From contig CAXXIH010000001.1 in assembly GCA_963663365.2 (NCBI GenBank), forward strand, positions 682,001 to 746,000: 64,000 bases of DNA, read 5' to 3'. Source of the DNA: G963663365 sp963663365. GTDB taxonomy: Bacteria > Hinthialibacterota > Hinthialibacteria > Hinthialibacterales > G963663365. The notes beneath the pieces are model-generated. The model saw nothing but the letters and a program-made list of their open reading frames with translations, made no database searches and was not told the DNA's origin. The position numbers and the translations under genes are program-made. Below, one piece after another: positions 17,795 through 27,459 of the stretch. Numbering within the stretch: position 1 is the stretch's first letter; each line of letters opens with the position of its first letter.

Positions 17795-18445
17795 TGTAAG
17801 ATACAAGGGCGAGGCTCCTGCTGAACCGCTTGTTTGCCATACAAACACATGTATCCCCGCTATCCACCGACTTTCTCTAACACCTACACCAAGCACTGAA
17901 AGCGCGAAGCAAATCTCCTTTCTCCTTTCTACTCTCTCCTTTCGCGCCGCCAACGGCGGCGCGCGGGAGGGCGAATCTCCTGATGAGCCGCTATTTGCCA
18001 TACGTACACACGTATCTCCCCATCTACAAACTCCCTCAAACACAAAATCCAAGCACCGTAGGTGCGCAATGTAATAGCCTCGGCTTAGCATGAGACGGTC
18101 CCAGACCGGCGAAGGGCGTCAGCCTGGGTAAATGTCCCCCACAAATCCTAAGCGCTGTAAGTGCAAGGCAAATCACCTTTCTCCTCTCCACTCTCTACTT
18201 TCTCGCCGCCTACGGCGGCGCGCAGGGTGCCACTCTACTTAATCTTCTATACACACTTCGAAATCGTGGGCCGTCAGGCGTCACGTCCCGCCCGGCCACG
18301 GGCTCTACTTTCACCTCTCCACTTTCTACTTTCTCGCCGCCAACGGCGGCGTGCAGGGTGCTGACCAACTACATATTTCAAACACACCCCGAAATCGTGA
18401 GGCGTTAGGTCCCGCCATGGCGGGATACTGCCCGGTCACGGGCCG
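17795..18445. repeat. Intergenic hairpin-module repeat field, locus B
   Basis: Gene-free 650-base field made of short imperfectly repeated modules: GGCGAGGCTCCTGCTGAACC; CACTGAAAGCG; a pyrimidine tract followed by the hairpin GCGCCGCC-AAC-GGCGGCGC (17944-17962); GGGAGGGCGAATCTCC then TGATGAGCCG; the hairpin GCACC-GTA-GGTGC (18053-18065); GCGC-TGTAA-GTGC (18152-18164); further GCCGCC-hairpins near 18200 and 18345; and CCCGCCATGGCGGG near 18411. Several predicted small reading frames here are repeat read-through, not genes. 18446-18530 shows nothing further. Confidence 0.75.
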
Positions 18446-18530
18446 CTGTTTTACAGCCTTCCGCATCAGCTTGCTATGGCCTTGGTTTTTCAGAACGGTG
18501 CTTTAAAACCACTTCTAGAAAGACCGTGTT

Positions 18531-19292
18531 TTATTTTTCGCTGTCGGGGAGTTCTTTGATACGGATTTCTTTCCAACAAACTTGTTTGCCGACACGTTCA
18601 AGGTGATCGCCGACACCGTGGACTTGAAGCGCGATGAAACCTTCAAGGGTCATATCATCATGTAGATCGGCGGCAGGAACACCATTAAGCCAGGTTTTGA
18701 TCGAATCGCCTTTGGCTTCGACACGAAGATGATTCCACTCACTCTGTTTGAAAGCCTCACGGGCCGCCTTATTTTTATCGCCTTCCAAATTATTGAGCCA
18801 ACCACGGCGTCCTTCATCATAAATCCCGGCCGACCAGGCGCGAGCCGAAGGATCGATTTCAACTTGATAACCATGGACACGTCCCGGATCGACAACCTTC
18901 TCAACAGTTTTGCCATCCTCACCGGGATAGGTGTAAGTCTTCGGCTCATTATAAACATTACTTCTAATTTGAATGCCTGAATTCAGCTGCGGATCGACTT
19001 TGAAATCCAGCATCAGGATGAAATTCTTGTAGTGTTTTTTTGTGCAGAGAAAGCTATTCGGCGTGCTGGGAACTGAAGTTCCTACGATGACACCATCTAC
19101 GACAGTATATTTCGCTTCGCCGCCGTGTTGTTCCCAGCCCGTTAAGGTTGTGCCATCAAACAGATCGACAAAATCGGACTTACTGTCAAACAAACGGCCA
19201 AAACCGTTATTCGGAGCACAGGCGGAAAGACAAAGTGAAAGCACGCAGACAACGCCAAGTAGAAATCGGTGGAAACGGAACAGATGCGACAT
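18531..19292 (-). CDS. DUF1080 lipoprotein (3-keto-disaccharide hydrolase family)
   Basis: The DUF1080 (concanavalin-like fold) family includes enzymes that cleave 3-keto-glycosides. Seen: a lipoprotein signal with CLSAC lipobox, then the full domain (about residues 45-250) with FVDLFDGTTLTGWEQHGG, LDFKVDPQLNSGIQIRSN, GYQVEIDPSARAWSAGIYDEG, EWNHLRVEAKGDSIKTWLNG and IALQVHG, all standard signatures. I chose the ATG at 19292 because GGAG lies 9 bases upstream. It is downstream of a Gfo/Idh/MocA oxidoreductase and a HEAT-repeat gene in the same direction, a context that fits an oxidation-then-cleavage route (inference). Confidence 0.92.
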   Translation of the reverse strand: MSHLFRFHRFLLGVVCVLSLCLSACAPNNGFGRLFDSKSDFVDLFDGTTLTGWEQHGGEAKYTVVDGVIVGTSVPSTPNSFLCTKKHYKNFILMLDFKVDPQLNSGIQIRSNVYNEPKTYTYPGEDGKTVEKVVDPGRVHGYQVEIDPSARAWSAGIYDEGRRGWLNNLEGDKNKAAREAFKQSEWNHLRVEAKGDSIKTWLNGVPAADLHDDMTLEGFIALQVHGVGDHLERVGKQVCWKEIRIKELPDSEK

Positions 19293-19314
19293 CTTCAAAT
19301 TCTCCAACAAAGAA

Positions 19315-19354
19315 TGGTCTCCCGAACCATTCCAGTCCGGGAGACCACTTTTTT
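19315..19354 (+). terminator. Terminator-like hairpin, opposite to its neighbouring genes
   Basis: A 10-bp perfect stem (TGGTCTCCCG at 19315-19324, CGGGAGACCA at 19338-19347) with a 13-base loop is followed on the plus strand by C and six T. The T run makes it terminator-like only on the plus strand, yet both flanking genes are on the minus strand. On the minus strand it would form a hairpin just upstream of the DUF1080 ribosome binding site. Confidence 0.5.
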
Positions 19355-19440
19355 ACTTCATAAACGTTTTCGTCCCAAGGGACTGGATCGTGTTCACCTG
19401 CACGGATGACATCGACCACTTGCCAAGTCTATAGCAGATG

Positions 19441-20064
19441 TTACAGACCTAACTGCGCCCCTGTCTTTACCTGATGAGCTATATCAAGAGCATTCAGGCG
19501 GTTATAGATTTTTTGAGCCGCGCCCTTCTTGCCTTTGGCTGTCAGGGATTCCGCACAACGGAAGAGACCTTCACAAATGGCGAGTTTGCCCGCCTTTGAG
19601 GCTCCATCCAGTGCGGCATCAAGCGCCTTAGCGCCTGCGGGACGGCCGATACTACCCAATGCCCGTGCAGCGGCGCTGACCACCAATGGATCACTGTCTT
19701 TCAAAAAGGCCGCAATCGGTTTGATGGCTTTGGCATCCTTACGCACGCCCAGACTTCCAATCACACCCGTCAGCAGACGGCCTTTGACTTTGCCCAGAGC
19801 GGCACGCAAAGCCTCATCCACAGAGGGATCCGGGTTGGGTTCTAGGCCATAACGAGCCATATGCGATAATTCTTCATTCGTTAGCAATGCAGCCAGAGGC
19901 GCAACGGAGTCAATTCCGCCAATGCGGCCCAAGTTACGGCAGGCATCGGCTTTCTCTTTGCGGGATGCGCTGCCTGACTGAATTACGGCGATGAGTTCTT
20001 TTTCTTGATCCTTCGCGCTAGTCGAAGCCACGAAGGTGATTGTTGTATTTGTACTTAGCATCAT
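19441..20064 (-). CDS. HEAT-repeat protein
   Basis: All-helical repeat protein, probably a protein-binding scaffold. Seen: several HEAT units (KADACRNLGRIGGIDSVAPLAALL, shown in parts as KADACRNLGRIGG and SVAPLAALL; KAIKPIAAFLKDSDPLVVSA; AARALGSIGRPAGAKALDAA). AAGGAGAATT precedes ATG ATG at 20064. No convincing signal peptide is seen; the N-terminus is polar Thr/Ser-rich. It lies 27 bases after the oxidoreductase gene, so the two are probably co-transcribed. The same oxidoreductase-HEAT order is repeated at 39.5-41.8 kb. Molecular role unknown. Confidence 0.75.
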   Translation of the reverse strand: MMLSTNTTITFVASTSAKDQEKELIAVIQSGSASRKEKADACRNLGRIGGIDSVAPLAALLTNEELSHMARYGLEPNPDPSVDEALRAALGKVKGRLLTGVIGSLGVRKDAKAIKPIAAFLKDSDPLVVSAAARALGSIGRPAGAKALDAALDGASKAGKLAICEGLFRCAESLTAKGKKGAAQKIYNRLNALDIAHQVKTGAQLGL

Positions 20065-20091
20065 AATTCTCCTTCTACGCTTGGACTGCGG

Positions 20092-21437
20092 TTACATAAT
20101 CCAGGGCTCGCGTTGGGCACGCGAACGCAGGCGGTTGGCTTCGGGATCATCAACGAACTCTTCTTTTTCAAGGTCGTATTTCATGTCCCGTTTGAGCCAC
20201 ATGCAGATGTTGGCGGCATGGACAGTTCCCATGGAGCCATGCATGACTTCAGGACAGGCCACCGTACGTTCACGGGATTTGACACAGTCGAGGAAGTTGC
20301 GGATATGGCGCATTTCGCCGCGCACCGGCCTTCCGGTCCGTTCGATGTACTCATCCACGATTTTGTCATAGTCCTCAAGCAGTGAGGGCGAGGAGACTTC
20401 GGGCTTTTCGTAGCCATCGGCCACCGCCACCCAGCCTTCGCTGCCTTCATAAAGCACGCCGCATGAGCCCTTCCAGCCATCGCGCTGGAGAATCATTTCC
20501 ATGCCGTTGGCAAACTTGGTAACCATGCCATCGCCGGATTCATTGGGCACATAACCATACTCAATGGCAGGCGTCTCGCCGCAACCCATAGCGACTTGGC
20601 ATTGCGCGAAGGTATGCGCGCCCCACTCACCGATACAGCTGGTGTGGAAATCGTAATAACCGCGCCATCCGCCCTTGATGTAGGAGGTGTTGAAGGGTCT
20701 CCAGGGGCACGGGCCGAGCCAGGCATCCCAGTCCACTTCTTCTTTGGGGGCAGAGGCTCTTCGGGCAGCCACTCATGTTTAAGTTCGGCGGCATCCCAAG
20801 GGGCAATGTGCGCGCGCACGGTTTTTACTTCGCCAAGTTTACCCAAACGAAGCAACTCATTGGCAACGACAAACTCCGCCTGGCTGAGCCGTTGGGTACC
20901 GGTCTGATACACGCGGCCATAACGTTTGGCTGTCTCCACCACGAAGCGGCCTTCCGCAAATGTCATACAGGACGGTTTTTCGGTATAAACATCTTTTCCG
21001 GCCCGCATCGATAAGACTGAAGACATAGCGTGCCAACGGTCGCCGGTCGCGGTCAGGATGGCATCAATATCGGTACGTTCGGCCAGAAAATCGTGGATGA
21101 AATCGTACATCTTGCAGTCTTTGTTATCGTAATGCTCATCCGCTAACTGCTTGATTTTCTCGCGCTGTTCTTTTTTAGCATCGCAGATCGCAACGAATTG
21201 GACATCTTTTTCGAGCAGCATACGGCGTAAGTCGTAGCCTCCCCGGCCACCAATACCGATGGCGCCCAAAATAATGCGTTCACTGGGAGCAACCTTTCCA
21301 TTCCGGCCCAATGCGGACACCGGGACGATGGATGGGGCCATCAATGCCGCACCCGCAGCCGCAGCCGTTTTAAGGACCTGGCGGCGTGATAGTTTCGTCT
21401 CGTGTGGACGATCCTTGCAACAATCTTTGTCGGTCAT
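20092..21437 (-). pseudogene. Gfo/Idh/MocA-family oxidoreductase, broken by one-base frameshift
   Basis: NAD(P)-dependent sugar oxidoreductase family, here exported. Seen: Tat signal (SRRQVLK at about residues 17-23), Rossmann domain (IGIGGRGGYDLRRMLLEKDV, then FVAICDAKKEQ), the catalytic-region motif AGKDVYTEKPSCMTFAEG, then the C-terminal domain in another frame (VDWDAWLGPCPWRPFN ... FLDCVKSRERTVACP). The frame changes at the G5 run at 20746-20750 (C5 on the coding strand); one more base restores continuous sequence PPKEEVDWDAW. Start ATG 21437 has GGAGG upstream. Repaired length is about 448 residues. A sequencing error and a real mutation are both possible; no other lesion is visible. Confidence 0.82.
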
Positions 21438-21561
21438 TCTATTGCCTCCGTGGGAGTTGTCCCCTGGCACAAAACCGCTCTTGGCGGCCCACCCAGAGAA
21501 TCCATCTCTCTCCACAATTAATTTACAGAAGTGCGTGGAATAGCCTTCCTTAATTCTAAGG

Positions 21562-21570
21562 ACTTTAGCA
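21562..21570 (-). promoter_or_regulatory. Extended -10 promoter element (TGCTAAAGT)
   Basis: TGCTAAAGT on the minus strand, about 125 bases before the oxidoreductase start, matches the TGCTAnnAT motif seen before several other genes here. No clear -35 element was identified. Confidence 0.35.
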
Positions 21571-21645
21571 TGGAAATGGGGCTGAGTCTTCCTGAGAGAT
21601 CGGACGGATTTTCCTTAATTTCGCGACCGAACATGAGACGGTAAT

Positions 21646-24600
21646 TCACTGAACCGTAAAGGAAACACGCTTATAGGGGACAATTTTGACAGGCCCCAGT
21701 AGCCCGGAGGCAGGCAGTGGTTCAAATCCGATAGGTCCGTGAAAACTGGCCGAATAAGTTGTCATTCCCCGCCCATAATGGTCAACAAGTTCCTCCGGCA
21801 CGGGCGGGGGCGCTTTTAGCCCCGAAACTCGATTGATCAGCGTATTGGTCACAAGGATTTCCATGCGGTTCTCACCGGAATGTAAGGCGCCGGTGATTTC
21901 CAATCTCTGCCCCCGCATCCAGGAAATGCCAACAGGACTGTCATTGATTCGAACCTCGGCAACATTCCCTACCTGTCCCAAGTCCAAGTACAACATTAGG
22001 TCATTCACCCGATATATTTCCGGGAGAGAGAATGTCACTTCATAACGGCCGGTGCCGCTAAAATGCCGAGTTGAGGTGTCATCGGTCCATGAAACAAGAC
22101 GCGGCAATGTTTTTTCAATCTTGGGGAAATCCCGGCCTTCCAAGGTCAGCCGCCACGGCCCGGGAATGCAAAAAGGCGCGGGGATGGAATCAACAACAAG
22201 CGTCTTTTGTAGCCTTTTTCCATCCCTGACTATACAGACATCATGCCGTCCGTTATCTGCAGCGAGCGCGGTGAATGTGTTGTCATCTTTATTGACGATG
22301 TCATAGAAATTGCTCGATTCAACATACGTATCTTGGCCATCTCCATAAAAAAGAATAAATGTGGATTCATAAGGCGCCAGACGAAGTGGAATCTTGATAC
22401 CGCCGGTTACATTCTCAACCTGCCACACGCGCCGCACCGAAGCATCATAGGGATTCCATTGCCAAGGCGGCTTGTTCTCGACACGGAATGTTATGGGAAT
22501 TTCGCTGGGATGGTCTTGGATATTGGTTACAAAATAGATGTCAATATCACCGGCCTTCCGATGCATAAATGTCAGCCCCTGGTTTTCTCGAATTCCCTCA
22601 TGGGCAAAATCAATCCCGAAATCCGGCGGGCAGTGTTGGCGGATACATTTTAAAAATGGATCGAATGCACTGCTCTGGCGGTCGAGCACATCGCTACGGT
22701 CCATAACCGTATTCAGCCGATAGGCGTACCCATCGCCATAGCGTTTGGATTTATAGATTTTTTCGGCGAGAGATTGAACGGCCTTATCTTTTTGTTTGTA
22801 ATCCACAAAACCCGTAGATTGACTTGGGAGTCTTTCCAGCGCGATGACGATTCCACCTTCACGAACATAGCGTTCGATGAATTCCATTGTCTTGAGCGGA
22901 ATCGTTTGAATATTAGGGAGGATTAGAAGTTTGTAATGCAAATCGCCGACATGAATCTCATTGCTGTCGATTTTGGCATTATGCTGCAAAACATCATCGT
23001 TTACGAGATCGAAATCGTAGCCATTGGCAATTAAGAGATTGCCTAGCTCGCCCCAGTTAAAATCCCGTGTCCATTTGCGGGCATTAAGAACATCGAGCGC
23101 CCACTGATTCGCCAGCGGTGAATAGACGGCTATATCCGGAGCAAAATGCCCTTGCCGGAGCATATAACAACAACGGGCTACATAATTGGCCAGCAAGGGA
23201 TAAAAGTCCCACCAAACATTCGGATGGGAGATGCGGGCGGCAAAGGGAAGCGAACGGGAAAGAGCGATATCGCGTTCGGGAGAATAACTGTAGCCATGAT
23301 TAAAGAATTTATTGGCTCCGGAACGCAAAAAACCATCGCTGGCAATTTTTAGTTCCTCTAATGTTGCGCGGTACAGTTCCCAATGGAGATAGGTATAAGC
23401 TTCTACGCCAACAACATTACGTCCATAAAGATGCGCGCCCGATGAGATGTATTTTTTCGGGCCGATACGTGTATCGAACCAGGGCACAGCATCTTTTTCA
23501 CCGGGCGTGATTTCCAACATCGGCAGCGGCACAGTACCGGCGGTTTGTATAACATCGGTGGGAAAACCAATCGGTTCCATGCTGCCTTGCAAACCATGCT
23601 CACTGCACCAATCCAGAAACGGCTCAACAAAGTTATGCAGTCCGGCATGGTGTAACAGTTCACTAACGTCATAGCGAATTTTGGGAGTTACTTCTCCAAG
23701 ATCATACCAAATCGCAGGAAGATAAGGGGTGAGATCGTAGCCATGATAATTCTGAAATTCTTCAAGTAGCGTATCGCTCCAATAGATACCATCAGGCAGG
23801 TTTGCCAATTCAAAGCTATCGCAGTGCAGGGCCACCAAAGTATCTCCGAATTCATCACCGAATGCTCTTTGGAACTTTTCTCCTACATATCCGCAATATT
23901 TCTGTACAGCGGCCTTATTGAAATGATCGATACACCAATGCTCATCATGACTTCTCTGCCCGGTATATTTGAGCCAGAAAGCCATGATCCGCCATTCGCC
24001 ATCCGGAACCTGCCAAGTCCATTCTGACGGGTTGTTACGTATGAGGTCTGTCAGTTCAACCAGCGAATCGGGCTCGAGTTTTCCGTTTTCTATACGCGCC
24101 GCAACGACCGCAACCAATTTGTCGATATCCGGGATATCTTCGACATGAATCTCACCGCGATGGTCAGCCGCTTTTTTAAATTTGGGCAGTAGGCCGGAAA
24201 AGGATTGCGGGCCGGAAAGATCAACAGCGGCATGAACTAGGCTCTGGGCACGTTCCTCTTGGGGCAACCATGATCCGCCATACACCCAGCCCGAACTGAA
24301 ATTCAGATAGACTTTCATGTCGAGACTTTTGGCAACCTGAATGGTATAGCGAACCATCTCCAAGTATTCATCAGACAGGTATTCGATGTTGCCTTTTTCG
24401 TAAACCTCGGGAGCGGCGCTCGTGATCAATACGCCTCCCATGCCTTTATCGTGCATTTGTTGCAGTTGCCAAGCGATGCCCTCTTTGGTCACAGCATTTC
24501 CGGGCCACCACCAATAGGTATGTGGTTTGCAATCGACAGGGGGATTGGAAAAACCAAGCCGTAGTCTATCCAACTCGGAGGTCGTGGATGCATAAGGAAG

Positions 24601-24672
24601 GCTTACAATCAAAAAACATGAAAAACAAAACGCCATGCCATGGGTTTTTACATAGTGCCTGCCACACATCAT
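21646..24672 (-). CDS. GH106-like alpha-L-rhamnosidase, exported
   Basis: GH106 enzymes release alpha-linked rhamnose, for example from pectic rhamnogalacturonan. Seen: a Sec signal peptide (about residues 1-29), then the characteristic start of the family (FSNPPVDCKPHTYWWWPGN, VTKEGIAWQLQQMHDKGMGG, YLNFSSGWVYGG), a long catalytic TIM-barrel part, a glutamine-amidotransferase-like region in the middle (LLILPNIQTIPLKTMEF), and a C-terminal galactose-binding-like beta-sandwich (about 870-1000). The length of 1008 residues is typical. The catalytic glutamates were not assigned. GGGAG precedes ATG ATG at 24672. It is separate from the oxidoreductase gene downstream, which has its own promoter-like motif. 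Confidence 0.82.
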   Translation of the reverse strand: MMCGRHYVKTHGMAFCFSCFLIVSLPYASTTSELDRLRLGFSNPPVDCKPHTYWWWPGNAVTKEGIAWQLQQMHDKGMGGVLITSAAPEVYEKGNIEYLSDEYLEMVRYTIQVAKSLDMKVYLNFSSGWVYGGSWLPQEERAQSLVHAAVDLSGPQSFSGLLPKFKKAADHRGEIHVEDIPDIDKLVAVVAARIENGKLEPDSLVELTDLIRNNPSEWTWQVPDGEWRIMAFWLKYTGQRSHDEHWCIDHFNKAAVQKYCGYVGEKFQRAFGDEFGDTLVALHCDSFELANLPDGIYWSDTLLEEFQNYHGYDLTPYLPAIWYDLGEVTPKIRYDVSELLHHAGLHNFVEPFLDWCSEHGLQGSMEPIGFPTDVIQTAGTVPLPMLEITPGEKDAVPWFDTRIGPKKYISSGAHLYGRNVVGVEAYTYLHWELYRATLEELKIASDGFLRSGANKFFNHGYSYSPERDIALSRSLPFAARISHPNVWWDFYPLLANYVARCCYMLRQGHFAPDIAVYSPLANQWALDVLNARKWTRDFNWGELGNLLIANGYDFDLVNDDVLQHNAKIDSNEIHVGDLHYKLLILPNIQTIPLKTMEFIERYVREGGIVIALERLPSQSTGFVDYKQKDKAVQSLAEKIYKSKRYGDGYAYRLNTVMDRSDVLDRQSSAFDPFLKCIRQHCPPDFGIDFAHEGIRENQGLTFMHRKAGDIDIYFVTNIQDHPSEIPITFRVENKPPWQWNPYDASVRRVWQVENVTGGIKIPLRLAPYESTFILFYGDGQDTYVESSNFYDIVNKDDNTFTALAADNGRHDVCIVRDGKRLQKTLVVDSIPAPFCIPGPWRLTLEGRDFPKIEKTLPRLVSWTDDTSTRHFSGTGRYEVTFSLPEIYRVNDLMLYLDLGQVGNVAEVRINDSPVGISWMRGQRLEITGALHSGENRMEILVTNTLINRVSGLKAPPPVPEELVDHYGRGMTTYSASFHGPIGFEPLPASGLLGPVKIVPYKRVSFTVQ

Positions 24673-24692
24673 ATTTATCCACTCCCGTGCCG

Positions 24693-24911
24693 CTACTGTA
24701 TATCGGCGAGATCAAAACCAACCGCCAACCACATGCCCCGATAACCATATTTGCTATTTTCCAGCGGGGTTTCGTCAACTTTATCACCCCCCACCCACGC
24801 CGTCATCCGCAAGTACCAGGACCGGAACCCCATTTCCGAGGCGTAACCGGCTATCAGCCCCCAAGTCGATAATGTGATATCCTCAATTGGAAAATAGGCA
24901 TCGCCAGCCAT
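24693..24911 (-). pseudogene. Possible 3' remnant of an unidentified gene
   Basis: A 72-codon open frame ends in TAG only 20 bases before the GH106 start, in the same direction. Its translation (for example AGYASEMGFRSWYLRMTAWV and KYGYRGMWLAVGFDL) has ordinary protein composition and the codon preference of the neighbours. No ribosome binding site precedes the ATG at 24911, and the frame runs into the start of the divergent gene. I read it as the tail of a lost upstream cistron, or possibly a chance frame; the family is not recognised. Confidence 0.3.
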
Positions 24912-24930
24912 AACGGCCAAGGAATTATCA

Positions 24931-26562
24931 ATGGATATGAAATCGATTTCTTTAAAGACAATCTCGTCGAGTTCACGAAGGATATTTCTTCGCAATGCTT
25001 TTGCTTGCGCGGGCGGGTACTGCATCTATACGCTTCTACCCCGGGATAGTTATGGCGCAGATTCCTCGATCCGGAACTACAACCTATCTGTTTCGATTGA
25101 TGCGCTGACAGAAGACCCGGAACTATTGGATATTATTTGCGATGCGGGGATTACCGATGTTTGGCTGGCTTGTTTCTTTCATGGAAGTTGGGGGCATTCC
25201 ATCGAAGATATCCTGGCCTGGAAAAAACGGATCGAGCAAAAAGGACTGCGTCTGCACAACATTACGATCCCGCTCGGGCACCCTACATTTACCGAACAAA
25301 CCCCGGATTACACCGCCAATGTTCCAGTGACCAATTGGAAAGGCGGCGTGCGTCCGGATGGCAAGACCTACCACGGTGTTTCTTTGCATCCTCCGGCAAC
25401 ACAGGCGAATGTGGATGCCGTAACCAAAATCAAAAGCACCGACCCCGGGATTATTTTTCTCGATGACGATTTTCGTCTGGCGCCGGCGCCATCGGATATC
25501 GGCGGCTGTTTTTGTGATGAACATAAAGCGAAGTTCCTCAAAAAACACGGATACAGCCCCCAGCAGTGGGAAGAACTGTTGAACGACGTCAAGGAACGCA
25601 AGTTGACTCCGGTCGTACGCAGCTGGGTCAGTGACACCTGCGACGAGCTAACCGGTTGTTTTCGCGCACAGCAAAAAGCCGCCGCACCGGAAGCCGAACT
25701 CGGCATTATGGTGATGTATTTGGGTTGCGAAAAAGCGGGAATCCGGCTGGCCGATTACAAGGATGTTCCCTTCCGGGTCGGAGAACTGATGTTCGAAGAT
25801 AAATCATTCGAGCCGGTCAAAGGGAAGACGAACGAACTGTTTAGTTCGCTGTTCCATCGCCGGTTTGTGCAACCGGAATCAGCCTACAGTGAAACGACTG
25901 CATGGCCCCCCGATAAGCTATCCGCAAACAACATGGCCGCAAAGTTGGCCGTAACGACAATCAGCGATGTCCGCAATACAATGTTTATGAGCGGGGTAAG
26001 ACCCTTCCCACGCACGCACTGGAGCACCTTAGGTCCGGCCATGAAAAAACAGCGTGAACTGCACGAGCATGTTGCGGGCCACAAATTAGCCGGACCCTTT
26101 AAGCATTATTGGGGTGAGCACAGCCGTTGGGTTGGCGATGCCAATCCATACAGCCTCTTTTTGGCGATGGGAATTCCGTTTGAAGTTACAGACCAACCAT
26201 CCAAAGACGGATGGACGTTTCTATCGGATTGGGATGCGGAAGCCGTGGCCGAAGGAAAACTCAAGTCAGCCGGAACAACCCTTGTGTATAAACCCGGTCT
26301 CAAAACAAAGCCCGATAGCGGGCGGGAGATTGCCGAAGAGTTAAAGGATTTATTCCAATTCAAAAAGAGTGTGCTCCCGCAAATTCCTAATGTCCCCTAT
26401 GTGGAGGAAGATGTACCTATGGTTTGCGCCTGGTACCCATCAGCGAAGTCGGTTCTTTTATGGAATCTGACCTACGAAAAACAAGAGGTTACGCTTCGCT
26501 ATAAGGACGAAAGGCAAAAACACATCCTTGCTCCGCTGGATACAGTTCGAGCGGAAATTTAG
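24931..26562 (+). CDS. Tat-exported protein of unknown family, possibly a TIM-barrel glycan enzyme
   Basis: Not assigned to a family. Seen: a twin-arginine signal (SRRIFLRN at residues 15-22), then a region with alternating strands and helices that looks like a TIM barrel (LSVSIDALTEDPELL, CDAGITDVWLACFFHGSWG, IIFLDDDFRLAP). A GGCFCDEH motif near residue 190 carries two cysteines. A smaller C-terminal beta-rich region (from about 490) ends in VTLRYKDERQKHILAPLD. AAGGA lies 7 bases before the ATG. It is divergent from GH106 across 258 bases, suggesting a related glycan-degrading role (inference from context only). Confidence 0.7.
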   Translation: MDMKSISLKTISSSSRRIFLRNAFACAGGYCIYTLLPRDSYGADSSIRNYNLSVSIDALTEDPELLDIICDAGITDVWLACFFHGSWGHSIEDILAWKKRIEQKGLRLHNITIPLGHPTFTEQTPDYTANVPVTNWKGGVRPDGKTYHGVSLHPPATQANVDAVTKIKSTDPGIIFLDDDFRLAPAPSDIGGCFCDEHKAKFLKKHGYSPQQWEELLNDVKERKLTPVVRSWVSDTCDELTGCFRAQQKAAAPEAELGIMVMYLGCEKAGIRLADYKDVPFRVGELMFEDKSFEPVKGKTNELFSSLFHRRFVQPESAYSETTAWPPDKLSANNMAAKLAVTTISDVRNTMFMSGVRPFPRTHWSTLGPAMKKQRELHEHVAGHKLAGPFKHYWGEHSRWVGDANPYSLFLAMGIPFEVTDQPSKDGWTFLSDWDAEAVAEGKLKSAGTTLVYKPGLKTKPDSGREIAEELKDLFQFKKSVLPQIPNVPYVEEDVPMVCAWYPSAKSVLLWNLTYEKQEVTLRYKDERQKHILAPLDTVRAEI

Positions 26563-26574
26563 GTTTAGGCCGGA

Positions 26575-27330
26575 CGCTTCCCCGCTATATCCCTCGCACA
26601 CACCTCGAAATCGTGCCCGGGAGGGGGGAGGCTAATGCCGACCCGCTGCTTATTACAAGCTATAAATGTATCTCTGTGGGTGGCCCAGACAACTCGCTTG
26701 TCTGGGTGCGTTAGCACAAGAGGCGATACAATGGATTGCCAATCGCCAAAACTCCCCCGCCATCCAAGAATTATCTCTAATGCAAAATCCAAGCACCGTA
26801 GGTGCGCTATGCAATAGCCTCGGCTTGGCATGAGACGGTCGAAGACCGGCGATGGCGTAAGCCGGGGTAAAATGCCCCTCTAAATTCCTAAGCGCTGTAA
26901 GCGCGCAAGAGATGGAACCATGGAACGCTTACCACATACACATCGAAACCATTTACCCATTTTTTGCATAGTTTTCGCGTCCTTCGTGCCTCTTTCGCGC
27001 TTTCGTGATTCATATTAGAAAGACTGTGCCTTCTGCAAAAACTTCCTCCCTATCCACCAACTCTCTCGATCACCCACACCATGTCCTGAAAGGACAAAAG
27101 CCTATAGCCCAGGGCAAGCGCAGCGCCGCCCTGGGAAAATTCCCACTAACATTTCGGCCCTGTAAGGGCCGCACAATCTTGCCACATCTCAAACACGAAT
27201 CTTGTTTTTGTGCTCTTCGTGATTCTTTCGTGAATCTCCTTTCTCCTCTCACCTCTCTACTTTCCCGCGACCGAAAGGTCGCGCCACGCCGGCGGGAAAT
27301 TCCCCGGGATGCATCTTCTTGTTGCCATTG
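26575..27330. repeat. Intergenic hairpin-module repeat field, locus C
   Basis: Occupies most of the gene-free stretch 26563-27459. Exact hairpins: CCCAGACAA-ctcgc-TTGTCTGGG (26684-26706), GCACC-GTA-GGTGC (26793-26805), GCGC-TGTAA-GCGC (26892-26904), GTCC-TGAAA-GGAC (27083-27095), CGGCCC-TGTAA-GGGCCG (27155-27171) and GCGACC-GAAA-GGTCGC (27267-27282), plus CCCAGGGC...GCCCTGGG around 27120. Between them are pyrimidine-rich spacers. 27331-27459 holds the upstream region of the sigma factor gene; no strong promoter was identified there. Confidence 0.75.
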
Positions 27331-27459
27331 CTATGTTTAGCTACTTGTTAATATGCGTTGATCCAAGTCGCCGCATTCTCCTTACGTTATCCTAATAATT
27401 GCTTTCTTTGTTTACTTTTCACCTCCTCGTGCGTCTAATTAAGCGAATGATCAAGAACA

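Noticed and set aside
17624..18091. 155-codon minus-strand frame with GSSGDSPS- and GSAGASP-type phrases
   Set aside because: These phrases are translations of the GGCGAGGCTCCTGC and GGCGAATCTCC modules; no start signal and no domain.
24912..25025. Upstream extension of the 24693-24911 remnant to 25025
   Set aside because: That part is antisense to the well-supported Tat signal of the divergent gene.
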